In this document: piece after piece, positions 8,229 through 16,917 of the stretch | Numbering within the stretch: position 1 is the first letter of the stretch | Layout of the letters: the number at the start of each line of letters is the position of its first letter | Virus record (IMG/VR): IMGVR_UViG_3300045977_000256 | Coordinates: 1 to 38,219 of that record | Direction: 5' to 3' (one strand) | Length of the DNA stretch: 38,219 nucleotides | Source: a virus | Notes under the pieces: model-generated | The model's input: only the letters and a program-made list of their open reading frames with translations | What the model was told of the DNA's origin: nothing | Databases searched by the model: none | Position numbers and translations under genes: made by a program

Positions 8229-8759
8229 ATGGACCTCAAACACCTGATCCTCGGTTCTCACCTCTATTTCGCGCGCGAGGGCGAGACAATCGATGCCATC
8301 TTAGTCAGCGCGACGGCAAAACCGGACGTCGTACCAGTGACGAACTGGACAGACATCGGAGAGATCTCGGAGGCGAACATCGAGCCCCAGGTTGAAGAGA
8401 TCGAGGTACGCGCGCCCTCCCCGGGCGTTTACCGGCGGACGGCAATCTTGCAGCGCACCGTTGATCTGACCCTGACGGCAACGGTCCAGCAGGGCAGCCC
8501 GCTCATGTTCGAGCTTCTGTTCCTGAACGCCGGAAAGATCACAGCGGACTTTGTGCCGATGAGCAAAGCCGGGCCCTGCCGGGGTTGGTGGAAGTTCCAG
8601 AACTACAGTCACGAGGACGAGCTGATCAACGTAATGGACCTGTGGGCCGAGGCGAGCGTAAACGCCACGCGGTTCAATGACGACTTGGTCCGCTATGAGT
8701 TGGTTCTGAAAGGACTCTACAGCTCGCTCAATTCCGGCACGATCTCGAACCTCTCTTAA
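8229..8759 (+). CDS. Probable major tail tube protein
   Basis: A 176-residue, beta-rich protein with stretches such as WTDIGEISEANIEPQVEEIE and RTAILQRTVDLTLTATVQQG that look like the strand pairs of tail-tube subunits. It follows the connector and terminator genes, and hundreds of copies would stack to form the tail tube. No sheath gene accompanies it, fitting a non-contractile tail. It is followed after only 2 bp by the large proline-rich adhesin. Confidence 0.65.
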   Translation: MDLKHLILGSHLYFAREGETIDAILVSATAKPDVVPVTNWTDIGEISEANIEPQVEEIEVRAPSPGVYRRTAILQRTVDLTLTATVQQGSPLMFELLFLNAGKITADFVPMSKAGPCRGWWKFQNYSHEDELINVMDLWAEASVNATRFNDDLVRYELVLKGLYSSLNSGTISNLS

Positions 8760-8761
8760 CT

Positions 8762-11700
8762 GTGCCGACCCAGCCGATCCCGAATCCGGCTCCGGGCGGA
8801 TCGGCTCCCCCGCCGCCTCCGCCGATCCCCAACCCCGCGCCTGGGGCCGGGAGCCCGCCTCCGCCCGAGGACATCGACAACCCCGCGCCGGGCGGATCCC
8901 CGCCCGCGCCGCCGCTGTCGATGGCAAACCCCGCGCCGGGCGATGCTGACCCGCCGCCGCCCGAGGAGATCCCGTTGTTCGTCGAGGGATCGGTCCCCCC
9001 TCCGCCAGATGATATTCCCAACCTTCCGCCCGCCGGAGGGGCCCCCGCGCCCGCGCCGGTCCCCAACCCCGCGCCCGGCGGAGCCGCACCTCCGCCCCCG
9101 GCCTCGATCCCGAATCCGCCGCCCAGCGGGGCGGCGCCGCCGCCACCCGAGGACGTGGAGAATTCCCCGCCGGGCAGCGGGGGAGGAGGCGGAGCCGAGC
9201 ATGTCCACGAGCCCGGCGAGAAGATCCTCCCGGCCCCTACGCCCCAACCCCCGGACGGAGCCGCGCCCGTAGCCGCTCCACCGCCGGCAGGAGGGGCCGC
9301 CGCTCCTGCGGAACCCGAGGACGCCGGAGATGGGAGCGGCGGATCTGCCGCGCCTCCGGCGGAGCCAGAGAGCGCAGGCCCAGGGGGAACGCCTATCCCG
9401 CCGGCCGAACCGGAAGACGCCGGAGATGGCGGCGGTGTAGTCATCCCCCCGGCTACGCCCGTCATGCCGAGCGATCCCGTCAGCGGCGCGCTCTCTCTCA
9501 TCGGCACAGAGGAAATCTATTCCGGAGTCATGCGGGATGACTCCGGGGCCAAGGGCAACCTGCAACTCTTCACCGGGCGCGCGATGGCACTAAACGGCGC
9601 GAATACCTACCTCACTCGCGCCAACATTGTTCCAGCCGGGCCGCCGATCACCTTCACCTGCCGACTCAAAAATACCGCACTCTCCGGAGTATTGATCGAC
9701 ACCCGCACATCCGAGCATGTTGGGTTTTCGGTCTGGCGTTCCGCGGAGAACAAGATCGAGGTAAAGGTAAACGGCAACATGATAAGTTTTATCGATTCCG
9801 CGAGGATCGGGCTACTGCGCTTTGGATGTCATCTCGCGATCACATGGGACGGGATAACGTGCGCGCTTTACGTCAACGGGGACTTGGTAGGCAGCGGCGC
9901 ATTGACCGGCACTCCAACCCATGGTGCGACGGTCTGCCTGTTCTCGCGCAACTATGGAGCACCAATCGACGTTCCAACGGGCTATGCATCCGAGGCGCGC
10001 ATGTGGGCCGCGATCCTCACCCATCAAGAGATCCGCGACGAGGTTTCCTACCCGCAAAAGACCCCCGTTCGGCCTGCATCTCTGGTCTTCTGGCTTCCGC
10101 TGCGTTCCGGCAATAATCCCATCTGGGATCATTCCCCGCTTAATCGAAGGTGGGAAGCTCAGAATGGTGCCAGCATCGGGGGGGTTGGTTCCGTGCTATT
10201 CCGCGAACGCCTATTGGAACGGAGCCTGAGTGTCCTTTGCTTCTCCCGGTTCTACGATGGGCGGTTGATGACGACGCAGGTTATCAACACAAGCGGCAAC
10301 CTGCGGATGCGGTTTCGGCTCCTATGGGTCAACCCTGGGCCGCTTGGCGGGCCGCAGAATTACCGGATTTTTGAGAATGCCACCACTGGGGCATCTGGCA
10401 GCGGAATGCGGGTTGCCGTGACACCGGCTGGCTTTCTCGTGGTGACGCATCACGCGGCCGGGAGTACCACCTACACGGCGACCTCAACCATTCCTGTCCC
10501 GCCTAATGCCTATTGCGAGATCCTTCTGACCTACAACGCGGGCACTCAACAACTCACCATCAATATCGATGGCCAATCGCAGACCCTGGCATTGCTGCAG
10601 CAGGCTACGCCGACGTTCCAATGTTCCTTTGGTGCCAATGATGCCAACTTCCAGTTTTCGGGAGTCATCTACGAGGCGGCAATCGATCTCGGAAACAACG
10701 GGAGCTTCGATCATGAGTGGATCAATACGGGCAACACCCTAGCCGACTGGCAAGACAAGATCGGGACTGCTCACGTAACCTCCATGACGGCACCGTTAGG
10801 CAGAGTGAGTGACCTCCTGCTAGGCTGGCCGCAATGCGCCCATGAGAATCTCGAGTCACGCATGCACTTTGACGGGATAGACGATTATGTTCGATTTCTC
10901 ACTCAAGCTAATGTCTCCGCATCCTACCGTATCTCGATCCTGTTCTTTTATGTTCCGACCGGCGCACCTCAAAGGATGTACGCAGGGCATGTCGTCAACT
11001 CTCAGGGGTTGTTGATTCAACTAAACACAAGCGGCAATCCGGTTGTCATTCACTATTTCCCCTCCACGGCTCACAACTCAGTCTCGACCAAGCTCCCGGT
11101 TCCCTATGCGGTAAACGAGTTGGTTTGCATTTACAATCACGTTACCGGCGCTACGACAATCACTCTCAACGGGCTCTCCGATTCGTTCACCGCCAAGCCG
11201 AACATGGCAACACCTCTGCCGGCGTTCTACTTTGGGCATACCTCCAGCTCGATGAGGAGCTTACTCCTCAGAGTACAGCTCGATGCTGGAAACACCGGCG
11301 CGTGGACCAATCAATGGACCAATAAAGGCCCTTACATAAATAAGTGGAGGGACGAAATCGGGGCGATCCATCCCGACCTGATCGGCGGCAGCCCGGCAAT
11401 CCATGTGGCGCGCTACGATGACGGCGTGACAGTGGGAAAAACGACGCTGCCTATCAACCTGATCCGGCCTCCCTACTCGCTGAACATGCCGGGCGAGTCC
11501 TCGTATGCCCAATGGAACTTTGCGGTTCCGGCTGGAGACTTTACCCTAGAGGCTTGGGCCCAACACCCTGGCATCGCGGCTGCCGTCAAGATCATTGACG
11601 GATCGGAATCTGCGACTGCTGGACCGCGCCTCGTCGCCTACGAAATACCAGTTATCCAAAGGGTCTTTGGGGCTTTTGTGGATGCGGCCGCGGCCTCGCA

Positions 11701-11971
11701 GTCCTTCGCGCAGGTGCCGGGGACATGGCATCACGTCGCGATGGTTATGCAATCGGGCTCCTACCGGCTTTATGTGGACGGCTTAGCGAGTGCGGCAATC
11801 ATTGAGCCGCCGGCAGTGATGAGCGCGTATGTTCGGTTAGCCGGGGGATATGTGGGGAACGATGCTTTTATTGGACCTCTGGCAAAGCCAGCAATCTTTA
11901 GGCGCGCCTTGAGTGCGGCAGAAGTGAAAGCCCGCTACGAGAAAAACAAGGCGCTCTATCCGTTCGTTTAA
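8762..11971 (+). CDS. Proline-rich, multi-LamG virion surface protein (adhesin)
   Basis: A 1069-residue protein starting at GTG, 2 bp after the tail-tube stop. Residues about 1-240 are a low-complexity linker of repeated NPAPGG/PPPP/PEDI-type units, later turning into EPEDAGDG-type units. The rest holds about four concanavalin/LamG-like beta-sandwich modules, recognisable by repeated ALNGANTYLTR / MHFDGIDDYVRF / GTWHHVAMVMQSGSYRLYVDG elements, starting near residues 270, 490, 700 and 900. LamG folds commonly bind glycans or surface proteins, so it is probably a receptor-binding or decoration protein. Its position between tail tube and tape measure is unusual, because tail fibres normally follow the tape measure. 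No signal peptide is visible. Confidence 0.75.
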   Translation: MPTQPIPNPAPGGSAPPPPPPIPNPAPGAGSPPPPEDIDNPAPGGSPPAPPLSMANPAPGDADPPPPEEIPLFVEGSVPPPPDDIPNLPPAGGAPAPAPVPNPAPGGAAPPPPASIPNPPPSGAAPPPPEDVENSPPGSGGGGGAEHVHEPGEKILPAPTPQPPDGAAPVAAPPPAGGAAAPAEPEDAGDGSGGSAAPPAEPESAGPGGTPIPPAEPEDAGDGGGVVIPPATPVMPSDPVSGALSLIGTEEIYSGVMRDDSGAKGNLQLFTGRAMALNGANTYLTRANIVPAGPPITFTCRLKNTALSGVLIDTRTSEHVGFSVWRSAENKIEVKVNGNMISFIDSARIGLLRFGCHLAITWDGITCALYVNGDLVGSGALTGTPTHGATVCLFSRNYGAPIDVPTGYASEARMWAAILTHQEIRDEVSYPQKTPVRPASLVFWLPLRSGNNPIWDHSPLNRRWEAQNGASIGGVGSVLFRERLLERSLSVLCFSRFYDGRLMTTQVINTSGNLRMRFRLLWVNPGPLGGPQNYRIFENATTGASGSGMRVAVTPAGFLVVTHHAAGSTTYTATSTIPVPPNAYCEILLTYNAGTQQLTINIDGQSQTLALLQQATPTFQCSFGANDANFQFSGVIYEAAIDLGNNGSFDHEWINTGNTLADWQDKIGTAHVTSMTAPLGRVSDLLLGWPQCAHENLESRMHFDGIDDYVRFLTQANVSASYRISILFFYVPTGAPQRMYAGHVVNSQGLLIQLNTSGNPVVIHYFPSTAHNSVSTKLPVPYAVNELVCIYNHVTGATTITLNGLSDSFTAKPNMATPLPAFYFGHTSSSMRSLLLRVQLDAGNTGAWTNQWTNKGPYINKWRDEIGAIHPDLIGGSPAIHVARYDDGVTVGKTTLPINLIRPPYSLNMPGESSYAQWNFAVPAGDFTLEAWAQHPGIAAAVKIIDGSESATAGPRLVAYEIPVIQRVFGAFVDAAAASQSFAQVPGTWHHVAMVMQSGSYRLYVDGLASAAIIEPPAVMSAYVRLAGGYVGNDAFIGPLAKPAIFRRALSAAEVKARYEKNKALYPFV

Positions 11972-11983
11972 TCATTCAATGCC

Positions 11984-12466
11984 ATGGCAGCTTTCGACAA
12001 CATCCTACAGGGCTCAGTCATCCTCGAGGTAGCTACCGCGGCGATGCCCCTGCCCCTTCCGCCCAAGTTGCAAGAAATGTATGGGCTGACCGACGAAAAC
12101 GGCGAGCCGGTTCCCACTACGTTCCTTCAGTTAGTCCAGAGCGCGCGCCCGCGGGGCATGCCCGTCATGCGTGTTCCGGGCGGTGTCGCCGTGGGCCTCG
12201 AGTGGGTAACGGAAAGCCTTGATGAATGCTTTGCCCTCAAGGCGCAAGGCATAAAACTCCTCGGAGCAGGGCAGGCCCGGGGCATCGCGACGGCTCAGGA
12301 CCGCCTCACGAATCAACCCACTCCGCCGCCCGGGGATCACGTCATCATTGACAATGACAACCCAACCCCCGAGGGCGAGCCGCAGCAGGCGGAGCCGGCG
12401 GCGCCCGTAGAGACCCAGAGCGACACGGCGCCGGCGGCGCAGGATCCAAAGCACGAGGCAGAATGA
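11984..12466 (+). CDS. Tail-region protein of unknown function
   Basis: A 160-residue protein that is not recognised. The first 100 residues look folded (LPPKLQEMYGLTDENGEPVP, GVAVGLEWVTESLDECFALK); the last 55 are low-complexity, proline-, glutamate- and alanine-rich and probably disordered. It lies before the tape measure, where tail assembly chaperones are usually encoded, but no slippery frameshift arrangement with the next gene was seen. Confidence 0.65.
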   Translation: MAAFDNILQGSVILEVATAAMPLPLPPKLQEMYGLTDENGEPVPTTFLQLVQSARPRGMPVMRVPGGVAVGLEWVTESLDECFALKAQGIKLLGAGQARGIATAQDRLTNQPTPPPGDHVIIDNDNPTPEGEPQQAEPAAPVETQSDTAPAAQDPKHEAE

Positions 12467-12473
12467 GCTTCCG

Positions 12474-12884
12474 ATGGCAGATGTTTACCTCGAGTCTCCG
12501 TATAGGATCCTACATGGGGCAACCGAGCTTCTGGCCTTCGGGGATTACACGCTTGGACCGATCCTGCTGGACAATGCGAGGCTAGTTGATCCGGCGGAGT
12601 TGGTTCGCGGCGCGAACGTGCGGACCTTCGACCGCGGGAACGTGCGCCATGTTCTGAGGTTTACGAAGGTTACAATTTTGACCTCGCCCGCGACGGCCGC
12701 GCAGGAGCTTTTCTCCCTTGTCGCGCTCCTGCCCGTAGGGCATGCCAACGTCGCCATCCACACGGTCTCATCCGGGATCATCTGGACGATCGCGCATGCG
12801 GCGATTGCGTCGGTCTCGGGCCAACTCGACGAGGTGACGGTCACGCAGGCTTTTGAGATCAGCGGGGGAGCGCTCTCGGTCTGA
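12474..12884 (+). CDS. Tail-region protein of unknown function
   Basis: A 136-residue protein, probably beta-rich, not assigned to a family. It sits directly before the tape measure with 1 bp between its stop and that gene's ATG, so the two are surely cotranslated. Minor tail or chaperone functions are likely from position alone. There is no signal peptide; the stretch VTVTQAFEISGGALSV forms the C-terminus. Confidence 0.65.
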   Translation: MADVYLESPYRILHGATELLAFGDYTLGPILLDNARLVDPAELVRGANVRTFDRGNVRHVLRFTKVTILTSPATAAQELFSLVALLPVGHANVAIHTVSSGIIWTIAHAAIASVSGQLDEVTVTQAFEISGGALSV

Positions 12885-12885
12885 G

Positions 12886-15800
12886 ATGGCTGACGAGAAC
12901 AAGCGCGTAGACATCCGCTTCCAGACCACGGCGGACACCTCCGGAGCCGAACAGGCCGAGGCCGCGATCCGGGGGACGGAGGTAGCGACGGAGCAGGCGG
13001 CCGAGGAGGCCAAGCGCCTTGATGCGGCTTTTGCGGGGTTGGATGCGCCCGCCCTCGCGAAGATCCGGCAGGAGTCTCAGACAACCGCGCAGGCAACCGA
13101 ACAACTCCGGGCGCGGGCTCTCGCGCTAGATACCCAACTCGCGCAAGTTCGCGGGTTCTCGCGCTGGGGATCTGAGGCGCGCCGGCTCCGCTCCGAGGCG
13201 GCACAGACCCGCGAGGCGCTCCGCAGGCTCGAGACTCAGGCGCGGCAGACAGATAGGGTCAACGTCGGAACCGGGATCCTCGACGGGCTCTCGGCTATGC
13301 CGGGGCGGATCGGTGCGGCCGGAGCAGCGTTTTCCCGGTTTGCATCCGTCCCAGTAGCCGCCGCTGCCGCCGGACTCGTCTCCTTTGGCGCGAGCGTGCG
13401 CGCCGCTATCGGGGCTTCAGGCAAAGCCGCCGCCATCGAGGATCTCACTGCATCCTTTGTCACTCTACTCGGTTCCGTTCAAGCCGCGCAGGAACGCATG
13501 CGAGAGCTTAGCCGGTTCGCTGCGGAGACACCGTTTGAGTTGCCCGAAATTGCGGGCGCATCGAGGATTCTGGAGAACCTAACCAACGGAGCGCTCGCAA
13601 CTGGCAACGGGCTCCGCCTAGTTGGCAACATCGCCGCGCTAACTAACGAACACCTCGAACTGGTAGCGACAACGGTAGGGCGTCTCTATGACGGTCTTGA
13701 TTCCGGGCGCCCAATCGGCGAACCAGCGCAACGCCTCCAGGAACTCGGGGCGCTCGGTGGCGAGACTCGGGCACAGCTCGAGGCATTGCAGAAAGAAGGT
13801 CTTCGCGGACAGGAGGTATGGGCTGTCGCTGCGGCATCCTTCGCTAAGTTCGAGGGAGAGATGGAGCGGCGGAGCAAGACCGTCAACGGTCTCCTCTCGA
13901 CGCTGCGGGATGCTTGGACAGGGCTGCAACGCACCATCGGAGAGCCTATCAATGACCGGTTACGCCCTATGATCCGCGGCTGGACCCTGGCCCTGGATAC
14001 CCTGCAAGGTGCAATCTCCAAAGTAGCCGGATCACTGAGAACGATGCCACAGGGCACGGCCGAGATTCAGAAGCAGACCCGCGGAGTGGAGGACTTGGCC
14101 GAGGCCTGGCGCGGCACCAACAGCGCCGCCGAGGCAGCAGTTCGCACGGTAGATCAGATTGGCGAGGCCTACGATCGGGCGCGATCTCGCGCGGAACAAT
14201 TAGCCGATGCTCAAGAGCAGATTGCCCAGGCGGAACTCGCTCGACGATTGGCAGAGATCGACGCACGCGAGGACCTAACGGAATCGCAGAGAATTCAAGA
14301 GCGGGCGCGCATAACCGGAGGGGCCGAAGAGAAGGAGTTTAAGGGGGCCGAGCAGAGGCTTCAACGGGAAATCGATCTTCGCACCCGGCAAGAGGAGGAA
14401 CTTCAGAGGATCCGGAAGGAATCGTCCGCAGGCCTACAAGCCGCCCTGCAGCGGCAGTCTGAAATCCTCGCGAAATCCTCGGAGCCGGGAGGACTGGAAG
14501 ATCTGCGGGCGCGCTTGTTAACACTCACCCAGGCGCGGGATGAGATCAACGAGGCAAGGAGACAACTCTCGGAGATCGGTCTTGCAGGATCGGCATCGCC
14601 CTTAACCGCGCCTCTCGCCTTGGCAGGGCGATTGCTTTTCCAAGAGGATTTTGAGGACGCGGGCGAAGCCGTGCAACGATTGGGGCGCGAGATCGAGGAT
14701 GTTCTGGCGCGAATTCAGAAGGCCGAGGGGCCGTCGGAGACAGACGCGGTTGATCTGGCACAAGCGCAAGGGCAAATCGAGGCATTCACGGCGAAGCTGG
14801 AACGCGCCCAAGCCGCAAGCGAAAAGCTCGCTGAACAACCAGACCGCCGCCCAGAACTACAACGAGAAATCGAGACTCTGCGGCGCGTGTTCGAGATCGA
14901 AGCGGAAACGCGCGAGATTCAGACGGGGAAGGAACTCAGCGACGCCCTACGCGCCGAGCAGCGGGAAGCCTTCGCCCTCCAGGCCGAGCAGCAGGAGGCA
15001 CGCACCAGCACGCTTGTTGAGCAGCTTAGGCGGCAGCTTGAGGATCTGCCGGCAGTGGTGCAGCAGAGCAGGCCCGGAACCCGCACCGAGGAATTCCTGG
15101 CCGAGCTGACGCGCCGCCGGGAGGCCGTCGAGGCCGAGGGCGGACCAGCAGAAGCCGCCGCCATTCCGGCTCTCAATGCCCTGCGTGAGTTGATCACGAG
15201 GGGGCTCCGGACGCCGACAGCCGAGATCCGCGCCGCCCTCGAGCCACTGCGGACCGCCATTGATACGCTGATCGGCGCCATCACCGAACGCGAGCGCGTG
15301 CGCGCCCTCGCGGAATCGGAGCGGACCCCGGCGCCCCAACCTGCCGCCGCCATCGATGCCAGGATCGAGGAACTGGGGCGGATCATCGCCTCCGCGATCG
15401 CGGGATTGCGGGCTGAGGCGCAGCGACCGGCAGAGCCTGGAGAGCGCCCGCCGCCGGCGCCCGTGAGCCGCGCAGATGCGGCAGCACTCCGGGAGCGGGG
15501 CCTCACCACTGCCGCGGCACTTCCGACCCTCGAACGGATCCTGGCCCGGCTGATCGAGGCGAGGTTCGGCGAGACCCCCCCCACCCAGGATGTTGGGCCG
15601 CTCATCATCGCGATCCAGCAGTTGATCGAGCTACTCAGGACCAGGGAAGCACAACGCCCGGCCGCCCCGCCCCAACCTCCCGCCGCCGCGAGTCCTGAGC
15701 TTGTCAGCCTCGCGCGCAGGGTGGCGGATGGGATCGGCAGGCTAGCGGCTACGCCCGCGGGTGAGGATGCGCGCGCCCAGCAGATCCAAGAGACCGCCCG

Positions 15801-16914
15801 CCGCGAGGAACTCCCGCGGGAGCGCCTCGAGACTCCGGAGGCAATCCCCGCCCTCGAGCGCCTTATCGAGGCCATCGGACCCGAGCGGGAGACCGCGCCG
15901 GAATTGCGCGCCCTGACGGCAGAGATCCGCGCCCTGATCCAGATCCTGAGCGGACCCGATACCCGAGCGGATCGACCGGCGGCCCAACCCTCGGCCACCG
16001 ATGCGGCGATCTCCCGGATTGAGCAGGCATTGAGCCGCCGCGAACCCTCGAGAGCACCGGATGCGACGGCGATCGATCCAGCCATAGCAGGCGAGATCCG
16101 GGAGGCCCTCCGGGCCCTGGCACCCGCGCAGGAGAGAACATCAAGCACGGCGCCTCTCGAGAGGCGCGAGGCTACAGCCGCCGCCCTCGAGGAGTTGTCT
16201 ACCCGGCTCACCCGTCACGAGGACACCGCGACGCGCGAACTCGCGGCTGAGATCCGCGGGTTGATCCGGATGCTGAGCGCGCCGCCGCGGGAGCCCGTTG
16301 AACCTCGCGGTACCGGCACGGAGGCGGCAGAGATCGCCGCCCGGATCGAGGAGGCGATTAGAGCCATTCCAGCCGGCGGGCTGGACGAAGACACGCGCGC
16401 GGACGTGCGCGCCCTCGTCGCGGCAGTGCGGGAACGGGACATTCCCGCGCGGGCGCCGCGAGCCCAGGGCGCGCCACCCCCTCAACCGATCCCCGGCCTC
16501 GAGCGTGTCGCCTCGCAGATCGAGGGGGCGGGGTTCCGCGAACTCGCATCCGAGATCAGGCAGTTGATCGCCGCCCTCCGCGCGCGCGAGATCCCGGTAG
16601 CCGCACCCAGAGCAGAGCCGCCGCCCGCGCGCATCGCACCGCGCCCGCGCGAGGTACGCCAACCGGTCACGCCTCAACCGGCACTTGCCCCGCAGGACGG
16701 AGCCGCCCGTCAGGCCGCCGCCGGCATCGCGTCGGATACGACAGTGGCGGACGCCCTGCTGGCCATCGGGGCAGCACTCCAGACGCAGGGAGCCCAGCAG
16801 CAGGCCGCCGCACAGACTCTGCTGGCCACCCTCCAGAGCCTCACCAACCAACAGCGGGCTCTGCTCTCGCGCATGAGCACCCTTGAGCAACAGACCCGCA
16901 ACCTCCGCGACTGA
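12886..16914 (+). CDS. Tail tape measure protein
   Basis: A 1342-residue protein of almost continuous helix with a hydrophobic insert (about residues 130-190, rich in alanine and glycine). The N-terminal pattern VDIRFQTTADTSGAEQAE is typical of phage tape measure proteins, and the segment around residues 190-290 (VTLLGSVQAAQERMRELSRF, TPFELPEIAGA) matches the tape-measure core. The C-terminal half from about residue 760 is built of imperfect repeats with EIRALI-type helices separated by proline/alanine linkers. ATG at 12886 is preferred over the earlier TTG at 12853, which would lie inside the previous gene. At about 1.5 angstroms per residue it would predict a tail near 200 nm, if all residues count. 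Confidence 0.9.
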   Translation: MADENKRVDIRFQTTADTSGAEQAEAAIRGTEVATEQAAEEAKRLDAAFAGLDAPALAKIRQESQTTAQATEQLRARALALDTQLAQVRGFSRWGSEARRLRSEAAQTREALRRLETQARQTDRVNVGTGILDGLSAMPGRIGAAGAAFSRFASVPVAAAAAGLVSFGASVRAAIGASGKAAAIEDLTASFVTLLGSVQAAQERMRELSRFAAETPFELPEIAGASRILENLTNGALATGNGLRLVGNIAALTNEHLELVATTVGRLYDGLDSGRPIGEPAQRLQELGALGGETRAQLEALQKEGLRGQEVWAVAAASFAKFEGEMERRSKTVNGLLSTLRDAWTGLQRTIGEPINDRLRPMIRGWTLALDTLQGAISKVAGSLRTMPQGTAEIQKQTRGVEDLAEAWRGTNSAAEAAVRTVDQIGEAYDRARSRAEQLADAQEQIAQAELARRLAEIDAREDLTESQRIQERARITGGAEEKEFKGAEQRLQREIDLRTRQEEELQRIRKESSAGLQAALQRQSEILAKSSEPGGLEDLRARLLTLTQARDEINEARRQLSEIGLAGSASPLTAPLALAGRLLFQEDFEDAGEAVQRLGREIEDVLARIQKAEGPSETDAVDLAQAQGQIEAFTAKLERAQAASEKLAEQPDRRPELQREIETLRRVFEIEAETREIQTGKELSDALRAEQREAFALQAEQQEARTSTLVEQLRRQLEDLPAVVQQSRPGTRTEEFLAELTRRREAVEAEGGPAEAAAIPALNALRELITRGLRTPTAEIRAALEPLRTAIDTLIGAITERERVRALAESERTPAPQPAAAIDARIEELGRIIASAIAGLRAEAQRPAEPGERPPPAPVSRADAAALRERGLTTAAALPTLERILARLIEARFGETPPTQDVGPLIIAIQQLIELLRTREAQRPAAPPQPPAAASPELVSLARRVADGIGRLAATPAGEDARAQQIQETARREELPRERLETPEAIPALERLIEAIGPERETAPELRALTAEIRALIQILSGPDTRADRPAAQPSATDAAISRIEQALSRREPSRAPDATAIDPAIAGEIREALRALAPAQERTSSTAPLERREATAAALEELSTRLTRHEDTATRELAAEIRGLIRMLSAPPREPVEPRGTGTEAAEIAARIEEAIRAIPAGGLDEDTRADVRALVAAVRERDIPARAPRAQGAPPPQPIPGLERVASQIEGAGFRELASEIRQLIAALRAREIPVAAPRAEPPPARIAPRPREVRQPVTPQPALAPQDGAARQAAAGIASDTTVADALLAIGAALQTQGAQQQAAAQTLLATLQSLTNQQRALLSRMSTLEQQTRNLRD

Positions 16915-16917
16915 TCC

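Noticed and set aside
8301-9565. Large minus-strand frames opposite the tail tube and adhesin
   Set aside because: Glycine/serine/proline low complexity mirrors the proline repeats on the plus strand; no independent signal.
11984-12884. Programmed frameshift between tail assembly chaperone genes
   Set aside because: The two frames are separated by a stop and a gap, and no slippery heptamer was seen near the end of the first gene.
12853-12885. TTG start for the tape measure
   Set aside because: It would overlap the previous gene; ATG 12886 directly follows that gene's stop and gives the expected N-terminus.
14919-16211. 430-residue minus-strand frame opposite the tape measure
   Set aside because: It is a GC-rich antisense shadow: serine/arginine-rich, with no motif, and opposite a well-supported gene.
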